15,357 nt of DNA from an uncultured Paraprevotella sp. (GTDB lineage Bacteria; Bacteroidota; Bacteroidia; Bacteroidales; Bacteroidaceae), in contig CAAGLP010000041.1 of the NCBI GenBank assembly GCA_900770805.1, forward strand, positions 1-15,357. Direction: 5' to 3'. Under the pieces are notes generated by a model. That model saw only the letters and a program-made list of their open reading frames with translations, was not told the origin of the DNA and made no database searches. Position 1 is the stretch's first letter. Each line of letters opens with the position of its first letter. Made by a program: the position numbers and the translations under genes. Of this stretch, positions 8,224-15,357 are shown one piece after another.

Positions 8224-9894
8224 CTATCCAAGTCGGAACATAAGAGGTAGCACATATCTGGTAGTGCAGGGCTTAGTCTTTTCCTTGTCCACATAACCTG
8301 GCTCCCATGCTGGCATGGCACCTACTACCCTTACGGATTCGGCAAGCAGGGCCTCAACGGCACGCTTGTATGCCTGCTGCTCCTGGGCAGAGAGTTCCTT
8401 GCCTTCAGCTTTCTTCTCCTTGGCATAAGCCATTACAACCGCCTCGGGCAATGTTTTGCTTCCCTCTGGTGCGTGTTTGCCAAATGCTATGGCGCGGATA
8501 TTGGTTATCTGACCTGTCTCTGTAATGAAGAACTCTACCTGAACTCTTCCCATCACACCTTGGCTCTGAGCCTCGGAGGGGTATTTAATGTTAGTAGCAA
8601 GCCATTTCATCAAGGCTCCCTCTCCACCCTTGAACTGAGCTTGTACACCAGGGTTAGGAACATAGGACACTTTTTGTGGGGTATCATAGCTGGACAATAC
8701 TGCACCATCTTTCTTTGTCTTAATCACTTGTACTGTCTTGCCTGGATAGCCCATACTTGCCGCTGCTTCTGGATTCTTGAATACCGTAATAGACTCTATC
8801 TCCTCTGGCGACAATGCCTTGGCAGTTTCCCGAGTGGCTTCTTTTCCGTCCAAAAGGCAGACAACATTGGAATCAGTTGGAAATACAACGGAAGAACCTA
8901 CTTTTTTAGTCCCATCCGCTTGTCCGGATGGACTAATTTTAATAACTTTGTCCTCATTCTTGGCAATCTCATTGCCTGAAGGGGACACACTCTCGCTGGT
9001 GGCAAAGGCACTGAGTGCCAGAGTTGCCATGGGGATGATGTACAGCACCTTGCTGCGCATCCACACACTGGATTTTGATTTTTGCATCATAGTGATACGT
9101 TTTAAAGTTAAACTATGGTCAAAGTTGTTGGCAAAAGTGTAGGAGCTGGCGCCAACAACTTTCTTTATAAGCAATAACTGGTAGGCCTTGGCAGAGACGC
9201 CACTTCTCAGTACAAAGTCGTCTGCCTCATATTCGTGTACATCGCGAAGACTGCCTCCAAGGATATAGACAAGCGGATTCCACCACTGCATCGTCTGAAG
9301 CAATGCCAGCAGTAACAGGTCCCACGAGTGGCGTGCCATAACATGGGCCCTCTCGTGCAGGAGTATTTCACGGGCATTCTCGTTGTAGTCCCTGGCACTG
9401 ATAACGATATTGTCCATCCAACTGAAGGGCGACACATCATCGGCATGGCAATAGACCATCACTCCATCCTCCCGCTGATGCCAGAGGCTGCCTGTCCTTA
9501 TCACATATCCCATACGCAGAATCTGCGACACACGCAAAAAGAACACGAACAGCGTACCCAAGACAAAGAGAATGGATACGATATGGAACCATGACACCTG
9601 TATGCCATTCCGCTCTCCCTGTACCGCAACCTCGGGCAGTAACATTCCGGCATTCACAGGTATGCCCACCTCCACCATCTGCTGGCGTGCCGCCTGCACC
9701 ACGGGTTGGCTGTCCCACGAGAGTGAATGTATGTTCATCAGTGGAAGAACAAGCGACAAAAGCAAAATCAACAGGAGAACAGTCCTGTTAAGTCGGAAGA
9801 AACTCTCCTTCCTCAATATAAGCATATAGGGAAGAAATAACAATGTAAGCACGAGAGCCGATTTAACGGAATAAAGGAATAATGCCTCTGTCAT
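8224..9894 (-). CDS. M56 (BlaR1/MecR1-type) zinc peptidase fused to a TonB C-terminal domain
   Basis: I take the ATG at 9894 (556 residues); a GTG three codons earlier is also possible. Membrane segments lie at about 5-27, 38-55 and 104-126. The zinc site is H180-E181-R182-A183-H184 in REILLHERAHVMARHS, with a likely third ligand in HEYEAD (220-225), as in BlaR1/MecR1 metalloproteases. A fourth membrane segment lies at about 283-299, before a periplasmic part. Residues 340-395 resemble the short plug-like segment often seen in these Bacteroidetes proteins (LDGKEATRETAKALSPEEIESITVFK). Residues about 424-554 form a TonB C-terminal domain (WLATNIKYPSEAQSQGVMGRVQVEFFI ... MPAWEPG), with a charged stretch at about 472-515 that looks like an insertion. 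It has no penicillin-binding sensor domain, so beta-lactam sensing is not implied. It probably cleaves or controls the BlaI-like repressor encoded 46 bases upstream. Confidence 0.9.
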   Translation of the reverse strand: MTEALFLYSVKSALVLTLLFLPYMLILRKESFFRLNRTVLLLILLLSLVLPLMNIHSLSWDSQPVVQAARQQMVEVGIPVNAGMLLPEVAVQGERNGIQVSWFHIVSILFVLGTLFVFFLRVSQILRMGYVIRTGSLWHQREDGVMVYCHADDVSPFSWMDNIVISARDYNENAREILLHERAHVMARHSWDLLLLALLQTMQWWNPLVYILGGSLRDVHEYEADDFVLRSGVSAKAYQLLLIKKVVGASSYTFANNFDHSLTLKRITMMQKSKSSVWMRSKVLYIIPMATLALSAFATSESVSPSGNEIAKNEDKVIKISPSGQADGTKKVGSSVVFPTDSNVVCLLDGKEATRETAKALSPEEIESITVFKNPEAAASMGYPGKTVQVIKTKKDGAVLSSYDTPQKVSYVPNPGVQAQFKGGEGALMKWLATNIKYPSEAQSQGVMGRVQVEFFITETGQITNIRAIAFGKHAPEGSKTLPEAVVMAYAKEKKAEGKELSAQEQQAYKRAVEALLAESVRVVGAMPAWEPGYVDKEKTKPCTTRYVLPLMFRLG

Positions 9895-9940
9895 GATATA
9901 CACCTTATTATATATATTAAATTACGAATCACCCACTCTC

Positions 9941-10321
9941 CTACTCTTCCGAGATGGCAGAAAGCAATTCCTGTATTTCTTCGGGAGAGAGCTTCTCCTC
10001 GCGGACAAAATAACTGAACATCGACTTGAGGTTGCCACCAAAGAAATTCTTCTTCACATCCTGCATGGTACGGCGTGTGTATTCGGCTCGTGACACCAAT
10101 GCCACATACATATGTGTCTTGCCTTCGCCCTTGTTTTTGGAGAAGTCCAGATACCCTTTTTCGTACAATACCTTCAGATATGTAGCCACAGTGGTATAAG
10201 CCAGTTTGGGTTCGGGCCACAGGTTTAGCACATCCCAAGCACATGCTGGGCGGTCCAGATCCCATAGGATTGTCATTACCTCGAACTCAAGTTTTGTCAA
10301 AGAGTCTTCCTTGCGTCTCAT
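9941..10321 (-). CDS. BlaI/MecI/CopY family transcriptional repressor
   Basis: I start it at the ATG at 10321, giving 126 residues, the usual BlaI size; the frame runs 25 codons further upstream but with no family resemblance. The N-terminal half is the winged helix: LTKLEFEVMTILWDLDRPACAWDVL, then AYTTVATYLKVLYEKGYLDFSK for the recognition helix, and the wing KGEGKTHMYVALVS. The C-terminal half (about 85-126) is helical and should form the dimer. Relatives repress target operons until an M56 membrane protease inactivates them. The gene lies directly upstream of the M56/TonB gene in the same direction, so the pair forms a sensor-repressor operon. A candidate dyad operator overlaps its promoter. 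Targets outside its own operon are unknown. Confidence 0.92.
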   Translation of the reverse strand: MRRKEDSLTKLEFEVMTILWDLDRPACAWDVLNLWPEPKLAYTTVATYLKVLYEKGYLDFSKNKGEGKTHMYVALVSRAEYTRRTMQDVKKNFFGGNLKSMFSYFVREEKLSPEEIQELLSAISEE

Positions 10322-10348
10322 AGATTCATTATTTGTGTTTCGCTGATG

Positions 10349-10379
10349 CAAAGTAAGACAATGCCCTTTAATATTGCAA
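10349..10379 (-). promoter_or_regulatory. Candidate promoter of the blaI-M56 operon
   Basis: On the minus strand, TTG (complement of 10377-10379) is followed after 21 bases by TACTTTG (complement of 10349-10355). This is a one-base-short version of the Bacteroidota -7 element TAnnTTTG. It lies 28 bases upstream of the blaI-like start codon. The match is imperfect, but spacing and position fit. Confidence 0.4.
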
Positions 10380-10397
10380 TAGTTAGATATTGGCAAT
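10372..10397. promoter_or_regulatory. Two neighbouring dyads, candidate repressor operator
   Basis: A perfect palindrome TATTGCAATA (10372-10381) is followed by the related dyad ATTGGCAAT (10389-10397). Their centres are about 16-17 bases apart. The first covers the proposed -33 element of the blaI-M56 operon, a sensible place for autorepression. It does not match the classical TACAnnTGTA BlaI box, so the assignment is inference. Confidence 0.35.
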
Positions 10398-10430
10398 TTG
10401 CGATAATACCCCGATTTTAACTTTTATTCG

Positions 10431-10485
10431 TAGTAATAGAGAAGCGAAATCGGATAATCTCCAATTTCGCCTCTCTATATTATTA
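10431..10485. repeat. Long imperfect inverted repeat downstream of pflA
   Basis: The left arm 10431-10450 (ending GAGAAGCGAAAT) and the right arm 10464-10485 (starting ATTTCGCCTCTC) can pair over about 20 bases, with one mismatch in the core and a two-base bulge in the AT-rich outer part. The region 10322-10589 holds no gene. No T-run follows on either strand, so this is not a standard terminator; it may still mark the end of the pflA transcript or act as an RNA structure. Confidence 0.55.
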
Positions 10486-10539
10486 CACTCTGGTAATAAC
10501 GTCCTTAGTTTTATCATTAAACGTTAATCGCCCACAACT

Positions 10540-10574
10540 GCCCCTCCTCTCTTGCAGAAGGGCTTGGGGGAGAG
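10540..10574. repeat. CT-rich/G-rich REP-like intergenic element, degenerate
   Basis: GCCCCTCCTCTC is followed by TTGCAGAAGGGC and CTTGGGGGAGAG: a C/T-rich half and a G-rich half that can partly pair. It resembles the short CCCCTCC...GGAGGGG-type intergenic repeats common in Bacteroidales genomes, from general memory. It sits 16 bases beyond the pflA stop and could contribute to its 3' end. A genome-wide copy search would settle whether it is a repeat family. Confidence 0.4.
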
Positions 10575-10589
10575 TCCGTCGTTTCACCG

Positions 10590-11321
10590 TTACACCACCT
10601 TACAGTCCAATATGCTTTTGAAGATTTCTACAGCATGTTTCTTTTTCTCGACAGAAAGAGCTGGGGTGCCCTTCAGGGGGTATTCCATATCCATGTATTC
10701 ATACTTATGCTCTCCCATGATGTGATAAGGTAGAATGTCGACACGCTCCACCACACTGTATTGGCTCACATAACGTGCAGTAGCCAGCAGATGGTCATCG
10801 TCGTCGTTGATGCCTGGAGTGACCACATGGCGAATCCATACAGGTTTACCTATGCTCTGTAGATACTCCATCATTTGATGGGGATGAGTACGATGATGGG
10901 AGGTAAGACGATGGTGCAGTTCGTCGTCCACTGTCTTTACATCCAGAAGGACGAGATCCGTTACTTCCAGAAGGCTGCGTACAGCATCGTTGAAAATGAC
11001 ACCGCTGGTATCCAAAGCTGTATGTATTCCCTGTTGCTTGCACAAACGGAAGTATTCCTCCACGAAAGCTGCCTGAACAAGAGGTTCACCACCAGTGCAG
11101 GTAACACCACCGGTCTTTATAAAATTACGATACTTCAGGGTTTCTTCCAGCAGTTGCTCTGCTGTCCACTCGTACTTGACTGGTGCCTTTATGTCCCAAG
11201 TATCTGGATTATGACAGAAGAGACAACGCATGGGACATCCCTGCATGAAGGCAAGGAAACGGATGCCGGGACCATCGACAGTGCCGAAGGATTCTATGGA
11301 GTGGATACGACCTATGTTCAT
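10590..11321 (-). CDS. pflA: Pyruvate formate-lyase activating enzyme (radical SAM)
   Basis: This 243-residue protein is a short radical SAM glycyl-radical activase. The [4Fe-4S] cluster motif CxxxCxxC is C29-C33-C36 in MQGCPMRCLFCHNPDTW, preceded by the family hallmark IESFGTVDGPGIRFLAF. TGGVTCTGGEP (about 71-81) is the SAM-binding GGE region. There is no additional ferredoxin-like domain, so it belongs with the true PflA group rather than activases of other glycyl radical enzymes. It removes a hydrogen atom from the radical Gly of PFL using SAM and an electron from flavodoxin or ferredoxin under anaerobic conditions. It lies downstream of pflB on the same strand, separated by 251 bases with a hairpin and repeats, so its expression may be lower than that of pflB. 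Confidence 0.95.
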   Translation of the reverse strand: MNIGRIHSIESFGTVDGPGIRFLAFMQGCPMRCLFCHNPDTWDIKAPVKYEWTAEQLLEETLKYRNFIKTGGVTCTGGEPLVQAAFVEEYFRLCKQQGIHTALDTSGVIFNDAVRSLLEVTDLVLLDVKTVDDELHHRLTSHHRTHPHQMMEYLQSIGKPVWIRHVVTPGINDDDDHLLATARYVSQYSVVERVDILPYHIMGEHKYEYMDMEYPLKGTPALSVEKKKHAVEIFKSILDCKVV

Positions 11322-11322
11322 A

Positions 11323-11353
11323 AGAGTACAGATTTCAGAGTACAGAGTACAGA
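11323..11353. repeat. Short direct repeats AGAGTACAGA next to the pflA start
   Basis: The decamer AGAGTACAGA occurs at 11323-11332, 11337-11346 and 11344-11353, the last two overlapping by three bases. Degenerate relatives follow (AACAGATTATAG, TGATTATAGAC) up to about 11388. The array starts two bases from the pflA start codon and therefore forms its immediate 5' leader on the minus strand. No promoter match is visible in it. Confidence 0.7.
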
Positions 11354-11408
11354 TAACAGATTATAGGATACTGATTTTTGATTATAGACTTGTTTGTGGT
11401 GATGGTAG

Positions 11409-11428
11409 GGACGCTGCGTGCAGCGTCC
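11409..11428. repeat. Perfect REP-like palindrome in the pflB-pflA spacer
   Basis: GGACGCTGC, a two-base GT loop, then GCAGCGTCC form a perfect 9-bp inverted repeat, flanked by GTAG on the left and GCAAAAAA on the right. On the + strand it is followed by CGCAAAAAA, on the minus strand by CTACCATC, so it is not a T-run terminator. GTAGGGACGC-type palindromes like this recur between genes in many Bacteroidales, as far as I recall, which makes a dispersed REP-like element likely. Confidence 0.7.
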
Positions 11429-11477
11429 GCAAAAAAGTCCATCAGAAGCCCAGGAGAATAGTTCTCGTTGTTAAACG

Positions 11478-11525
11478 AAAGAGCCTCTCACCTTATTAAT
11501 AAATATAATAGGAGAGAGGCTCTTT
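11478..11525 (-). terminator. Hairpin after pflB, weak terminator or attenuator before pflA
   Basis: AAAGAGCCTCTC (11478-11489) pairs perfectly over 12 bp with GAGAGGCTCTTT (11514-11525) across a 24-base AT-rich loop. On the minus strand it lies 48 bases after the pflB stop, and the descending arm runs CTCTTTCGTTTAAC, a broken T-tract. It may end part of the pflB transcripts and let the rest run into pflA. Confidence 0.65.
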
Positions 11526-11572
11526 GATATTACATTAAGTTTTTCGCAACGCTAATTACGAATAACGTTTTC

Positions 11573-13813
<2,241 letters not shown>

Positions 13814-13865
13814 AGCTTAATGTATTTAAGTGGTTAATATTCTTGCTTGCATTTAAATCTGTGCA

Positions 13866-13897
13866 CAAAGATACAAAGAATTTGTAACAACTACAAA
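13866..13897 (-). promoter_or_regulatory. pflB promoter (Bacteroidota type)
   Basis: On the minus strand TTTG (complement of 13894-13897) is followed after exactly 20 bases by TATCTTTG (complement of 13866-13873). Both boxes match the -33/-7 consensus TTTG...TAnnTTTG with proper spacing. Transcription should start near 13858, leaving a leader of about 45 bases before pflB. Confidence 0.8.
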
Positions 13898-13938
13898 GAA
13901 TTATCGTTAAAAGAATATCAAAAAACCGACAGCATACA

Positions 13939-13970
13939 CTTGGCTATTCAAGCAAATTGTCGTACATTTG
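13939..13970 (+). promoter_or_regulatory. ddh promoter (Bacteroidota type)
   Basis: CTTG (13939-13942) is followed after 20 bases by TACATTTG (13963-13970), a full match to TAnnTTTG with a near match at -33. Transcription should start near 13977. This makes the ATG at 14010 the right start for ddh: the in-frame TTG at 13980 would leave almost no leader. It is divergent from the pflB promoter, with 41 bases between the two -33 regions. Confidence 0.7.
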
Positions 13971-14009
13971 CGCCGTTAATTGCAAAAAAGACACAAAAAT
14001 ACAACTAAA

Positions 14010-14909
14010 ATGAACAAAATTAGAGTAGCAGTTATAGGATACGGTAATATTGGTAAATCTGCCATAGAAGCCTTGGAGGCCGCCTCAGATATGGAAATTG
14101 CCGGTATTGTACGTCGTGCCGGCCGCGAAGGATGTCCAAAAGAAATTGAAGGATATACCATTGTAAAAGACATAAAGGAACTGGAAAATGTTGATGTAGC
14201 CATCCTTGCCACCCCCACTCGTTCTGTGGAACAGTACGCATTGGAGTGCCTGAAATTGGGCATCAACACAGTGGACAGTTTTGATATTCACGGCCTCATC
14301 GTTGACCTCCGCCGCACCCTGGACAAGGCAGCCAAGGAGAGTGGTGCCGTCAGCATCATTGCTGCCGGTTGGGATCCAGGTTCCGACAGCGTAGTACGCA
14401 CCCTGATGGAAAGCCTTGCCCCCAAGGGACTGACATACACCAACTTCGGCCCTGGCCGTTCCATGGGACACAGCGTTTGCGTACGTTCCAAGAAGGGAGT
14501 CAAGGATGCTCTCTCCATGACTATCCCTGTGGGCGAAGGCATACATCGCCGTATGGTGTATGTAGAGCTTGAAGAGGGTGCATCTCTTGAAGAGGTGACC
14601 AAAGAGATAAAGGCCGACCCTTACTTCTCTTCCGACGAGACACACGTATTCCAAGTGGAGAGCGTGGATGCCTTGAACGATGTAGGTCATGGTGTAAACC
14701 TCGTGCGCAAAGGTGTTAGCGGACAGACACACAACCAACTGTTCGAGTTCAACATGAAAATAAACAATCCTGCCCTCACCTCTCAGGTACTGGTCAATGC
14801 TGCCCGTGCTACCATGCGCCAGCAACCTGGTGCATATACCATGATAGAAATCCCCGTGATTGACTATCTGCCTGGCGACAAAGAAGAACTTATTCGCCAC
14901 CTTGTCTAA
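14010..14909 (+). CDS. ddh: meso-Diaminopimelate D-dehydrogenase
   Basis: I choose the ATG at 14010 (299 residues): it gives the standard MNKIRVAVIGYGNIG start, and the promoter leaves no room for the upstream TTG. The NADPH-binding loop GYGNIG is at residues 10-15. TVDSFDIHG (about 89-97), AAGWDPGSDS (about 118-127) and FGPGRSMGHS are family marks for the substrate and hinge regions, and the C-terminus GAYTMIEIPVIDYLPGD is typical. The enzyme reversibly converts tetrahydrodipicolinate, ammonia and NADPH to meso-diaminopimelate, a one-step route to lysine and to the peptidoglycan cross-linker. It is a single-gene unit between its own promoter and a terminator. Length agrees with the Bacteroidales type (about 299-300), somewhat shorter than the Corynebacterium enzyme. 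Confidence 0.94.
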   Translation: MNKIRVAVIGYGNIGKSAIEALEAASDMEIAGIVRRAGREGCPKEIEGYTIVKDIKELENVDVAILATPTRSVEQYALECLKLGINTVDSFDIHGLIVDLRRTLDKAAKESGAVSIIAAGWDPGSDSVVRTLMESLAPKGLTYTNFGPGRSMGHSVCVRSKKGVKDALSMTIPVGEGIHRRMVYVELEEGASLEEVTKEIKADPYFSSDETHVFQVESVDALNDVGHGVNLVRKGVSGQTHNQLFEFNMKINNPALTSQVLVNAARATMRQQPGAYTMIEIPVIDYLPGDKEELIRHLV

Positions 14910-14916
14910 AAACACA

Positions 14917-14947
14917 CACCGCGGTGACATCAGCACGTCACCGTGGT
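14917..14947 (-). terminator. Hairpin 1 of a tandem pair after ddh
   Basis: ACCGCGGTGAC (14918-14928) pairs with GTCACCGTGGT (14937-14947) over 11 bp with one G-U pair and an 8-base loop. On the minus strand the stem is followed by GTGTGTTTTTA, a short T-run, so it could stop transcripts coming from the convergent epimerase. On the + strand it is followed by A-rich sequence. Confidence 0.6.
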
Positions 14948-14960
14948 AAAGATAAAAAAT

Positions 14961-14999
14961 CACCGCGGTAACTATGCCAAGTTACCGCGGTGCGTTTTT
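14961..14999. terminator. Hairpin 2, strong bidirectional terminator
   Basis: CACCGCGGTAACT (14961-14973) and AGTTACCGCGGTG (14980-14992) form a perfect 13-bp stem with a 6-base loop. On the + strand it is followed by CGTTTTT, ending ddh. On the minus strand it is followed by ATTTTTTATC, ending the convergent epimerase gene. The core ACCGCGGT is shared with hairpin 1, suggesting duplication of one hairpin. Confidence 0.88.
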
Positions 15000-15076
15000 A
15001 TAGGTAGAATTATTATCTTTTACTGAGATCCGAAATCTACGATTAAGCAAGATCTGGATTTCCACTTTCAGCCCTC

Positions 15077-15357
15077 TTACAACCAGCCAGCTTCCTTGTA
15101 CCACTTTATCGAAGCCTTGACTCCATCTTCAAGACCCCATTCTGGTTCAAAGTCGAGGTCGCGGCGTGCAGGCTCCATGTCGCAACGCCAATTGCGTTGT
15201 GACAGGATGTTGTACTTGTCATCATTCAGCACAATCATCTTGCCACTCATTTTTCCTATCATTCCGCCAACCTTGCAAATTGCCTTTAATATGATTTTGG
15301 GGGCCTTGATGCGAAGTACCCATGGATTACCAAGTTCCTGCTGGATGAGGTCGGAGA
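15077..15357 (-). CDS. NAD-dependent epimerase/dehydratase (extended SDR), C-terminal part
   Basis: The frame is open to the right window edge, so the N-terminus and Rossmann GxxGxxG motif lie outside; the ATG at 15262 is internal. The visible 92 residues include ELGNPWVLRIKAPKIILKAI, then LNDDKYNILSQRNWRCD, the DLDFEPEWGLEDGVKASIKWYKE segment and a terminal AGWL. This ending (a phrase like F.P...LE.G...TI.WYKENGWL) is typical of extended short-chain dehydrogenases acting on NDP-sugars or related substrates in Bacteroidales. The substrate cannot be told from this portion. The gene converges on ddh and shares the tandem hairpins as terminator. Confidence 0.78.
   Translation of the reverse strand, partial: SDLIQQELGNPWVLRIKAPKIILKAICKVGGMIGKMSGKMIVLNDDKYNILSQRNWRCDMEPARRDLDFEPEWGLEDGVKASIKWYKEAGWL

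Noticed and set aside
8473..8979. A 168-codon + strand frame inside the M56/TonB gene
   Set aside because: It overlaps the TonB and linker-coding parts of a clear gene and has no family-like motif.
8224..10321. Reading the BlaI/M56 pair as a beta-lactam resistance locus
   Set aside because: There is no penicillin-binding sensor domain and no beta-lactamase gene in the window; the C-terminus is a TonB domain.
10322..10396. N-terminal extension of 25 codons for the BlaI-like repressor
   Set aside because: It would cover the candidate promoter and dyad, has no similarity to the family, and the ATG at 10321 gives the usual length.
11323..11353. The AGAGTACAGA array as a possible CRISPR or iteron array
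   Set aside because: The units are 10 bases, overlap each other, have no constant unique spacers, and there are no cas or replication genes nearby.
13980..14009. Upstream TTG start for ddh adding 10 residues
   Set aside because: The promoter at 13939-13970 places the transcript start almost on it, and homologues begin at the MNKIRVAVIGYG start.

Overview
The window looks like a chromosomal segment of a Bacteroidales bacterium, most likely Prevotellaceae. Three things point there: promoter-like sites of the Bacteroidota type (TTTG, about 20 bases, TAnnTTTG); few Shine-Dalgarno sequences; and a typical gene set (a DUF4271 protein next to hemD, a BlaI plus M56-peptidase/TonB pair, a GH84 hexosaminidase, meso-diaminopimelate dehydrogenase). 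Gene content is mostly housekeeping and fermentative. I see no phage, integrase, transposase, CRISPR, tRNA or rRNA.

Left part (1-2736, + strand): the end of a LOG-family nucleotide phosphoribohydrolase, a DUF4271 membrane protein, uroporphyrinogen-III synthase (hemD), RNase P protein (rnpA) and the membrane-insertion factor yidD. Spacing is 0 to 12 bases or overlapping, so this is one tight operon. Next comes an acetyl-CoA hydrolase/transferase (2804-4315), probably succinyl-CoA:acetate CoA-transferase, closed by a strong terminator at 4338-4380.

Middle (4481-8138, + strand): a secreted GH84 beta-N-acetylglucosaminidase with an extra C-terminal module, then a secreted C1-family (bleomycin hydrolase/PepC-like) cysteine peptidase. 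The peptidase is cut by one in-frame TAA at codon 268. The rest of the frame is intact and carries the catalytic His and Asn.

Right part (minus strand, 8224-13813): a BlaI-type repressor and an M56 zinc-peptidase/TonB fusion form a two-gene regulatory operon that converges on the peptidase at a long hairpin. Further right lie pflA and pflB. The 251 bases between these two hold a hairpin, a perfect palindrome and short direct repeats. pflB and diaminopimelate dehydrogenase (ddh, + strand) are divergent, each with its own Bacteroidota-type promoter. After ddh, tandem GC-rich hairpins separate it from the C-terminal end of an NAD-dependent epimerase/dehydratase on the minus strand, cut by the window edge.

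Together, PFL makes acetyl-CoA plus formate from pyruvate, and the CoA-transferase can convert acetyl-CoA plus succinate to acetate plus succinyl-CoA, which fits a succinate/acetate fermenter. I found no clearly new multi-gene system. The best leads are the interrupted peptidase gene, the BlaI/M56-TonB pair with its candidate operator, the repeat-filled pflB-pflA spacer, and the DUF4271 protein of unknown function beside hemD.
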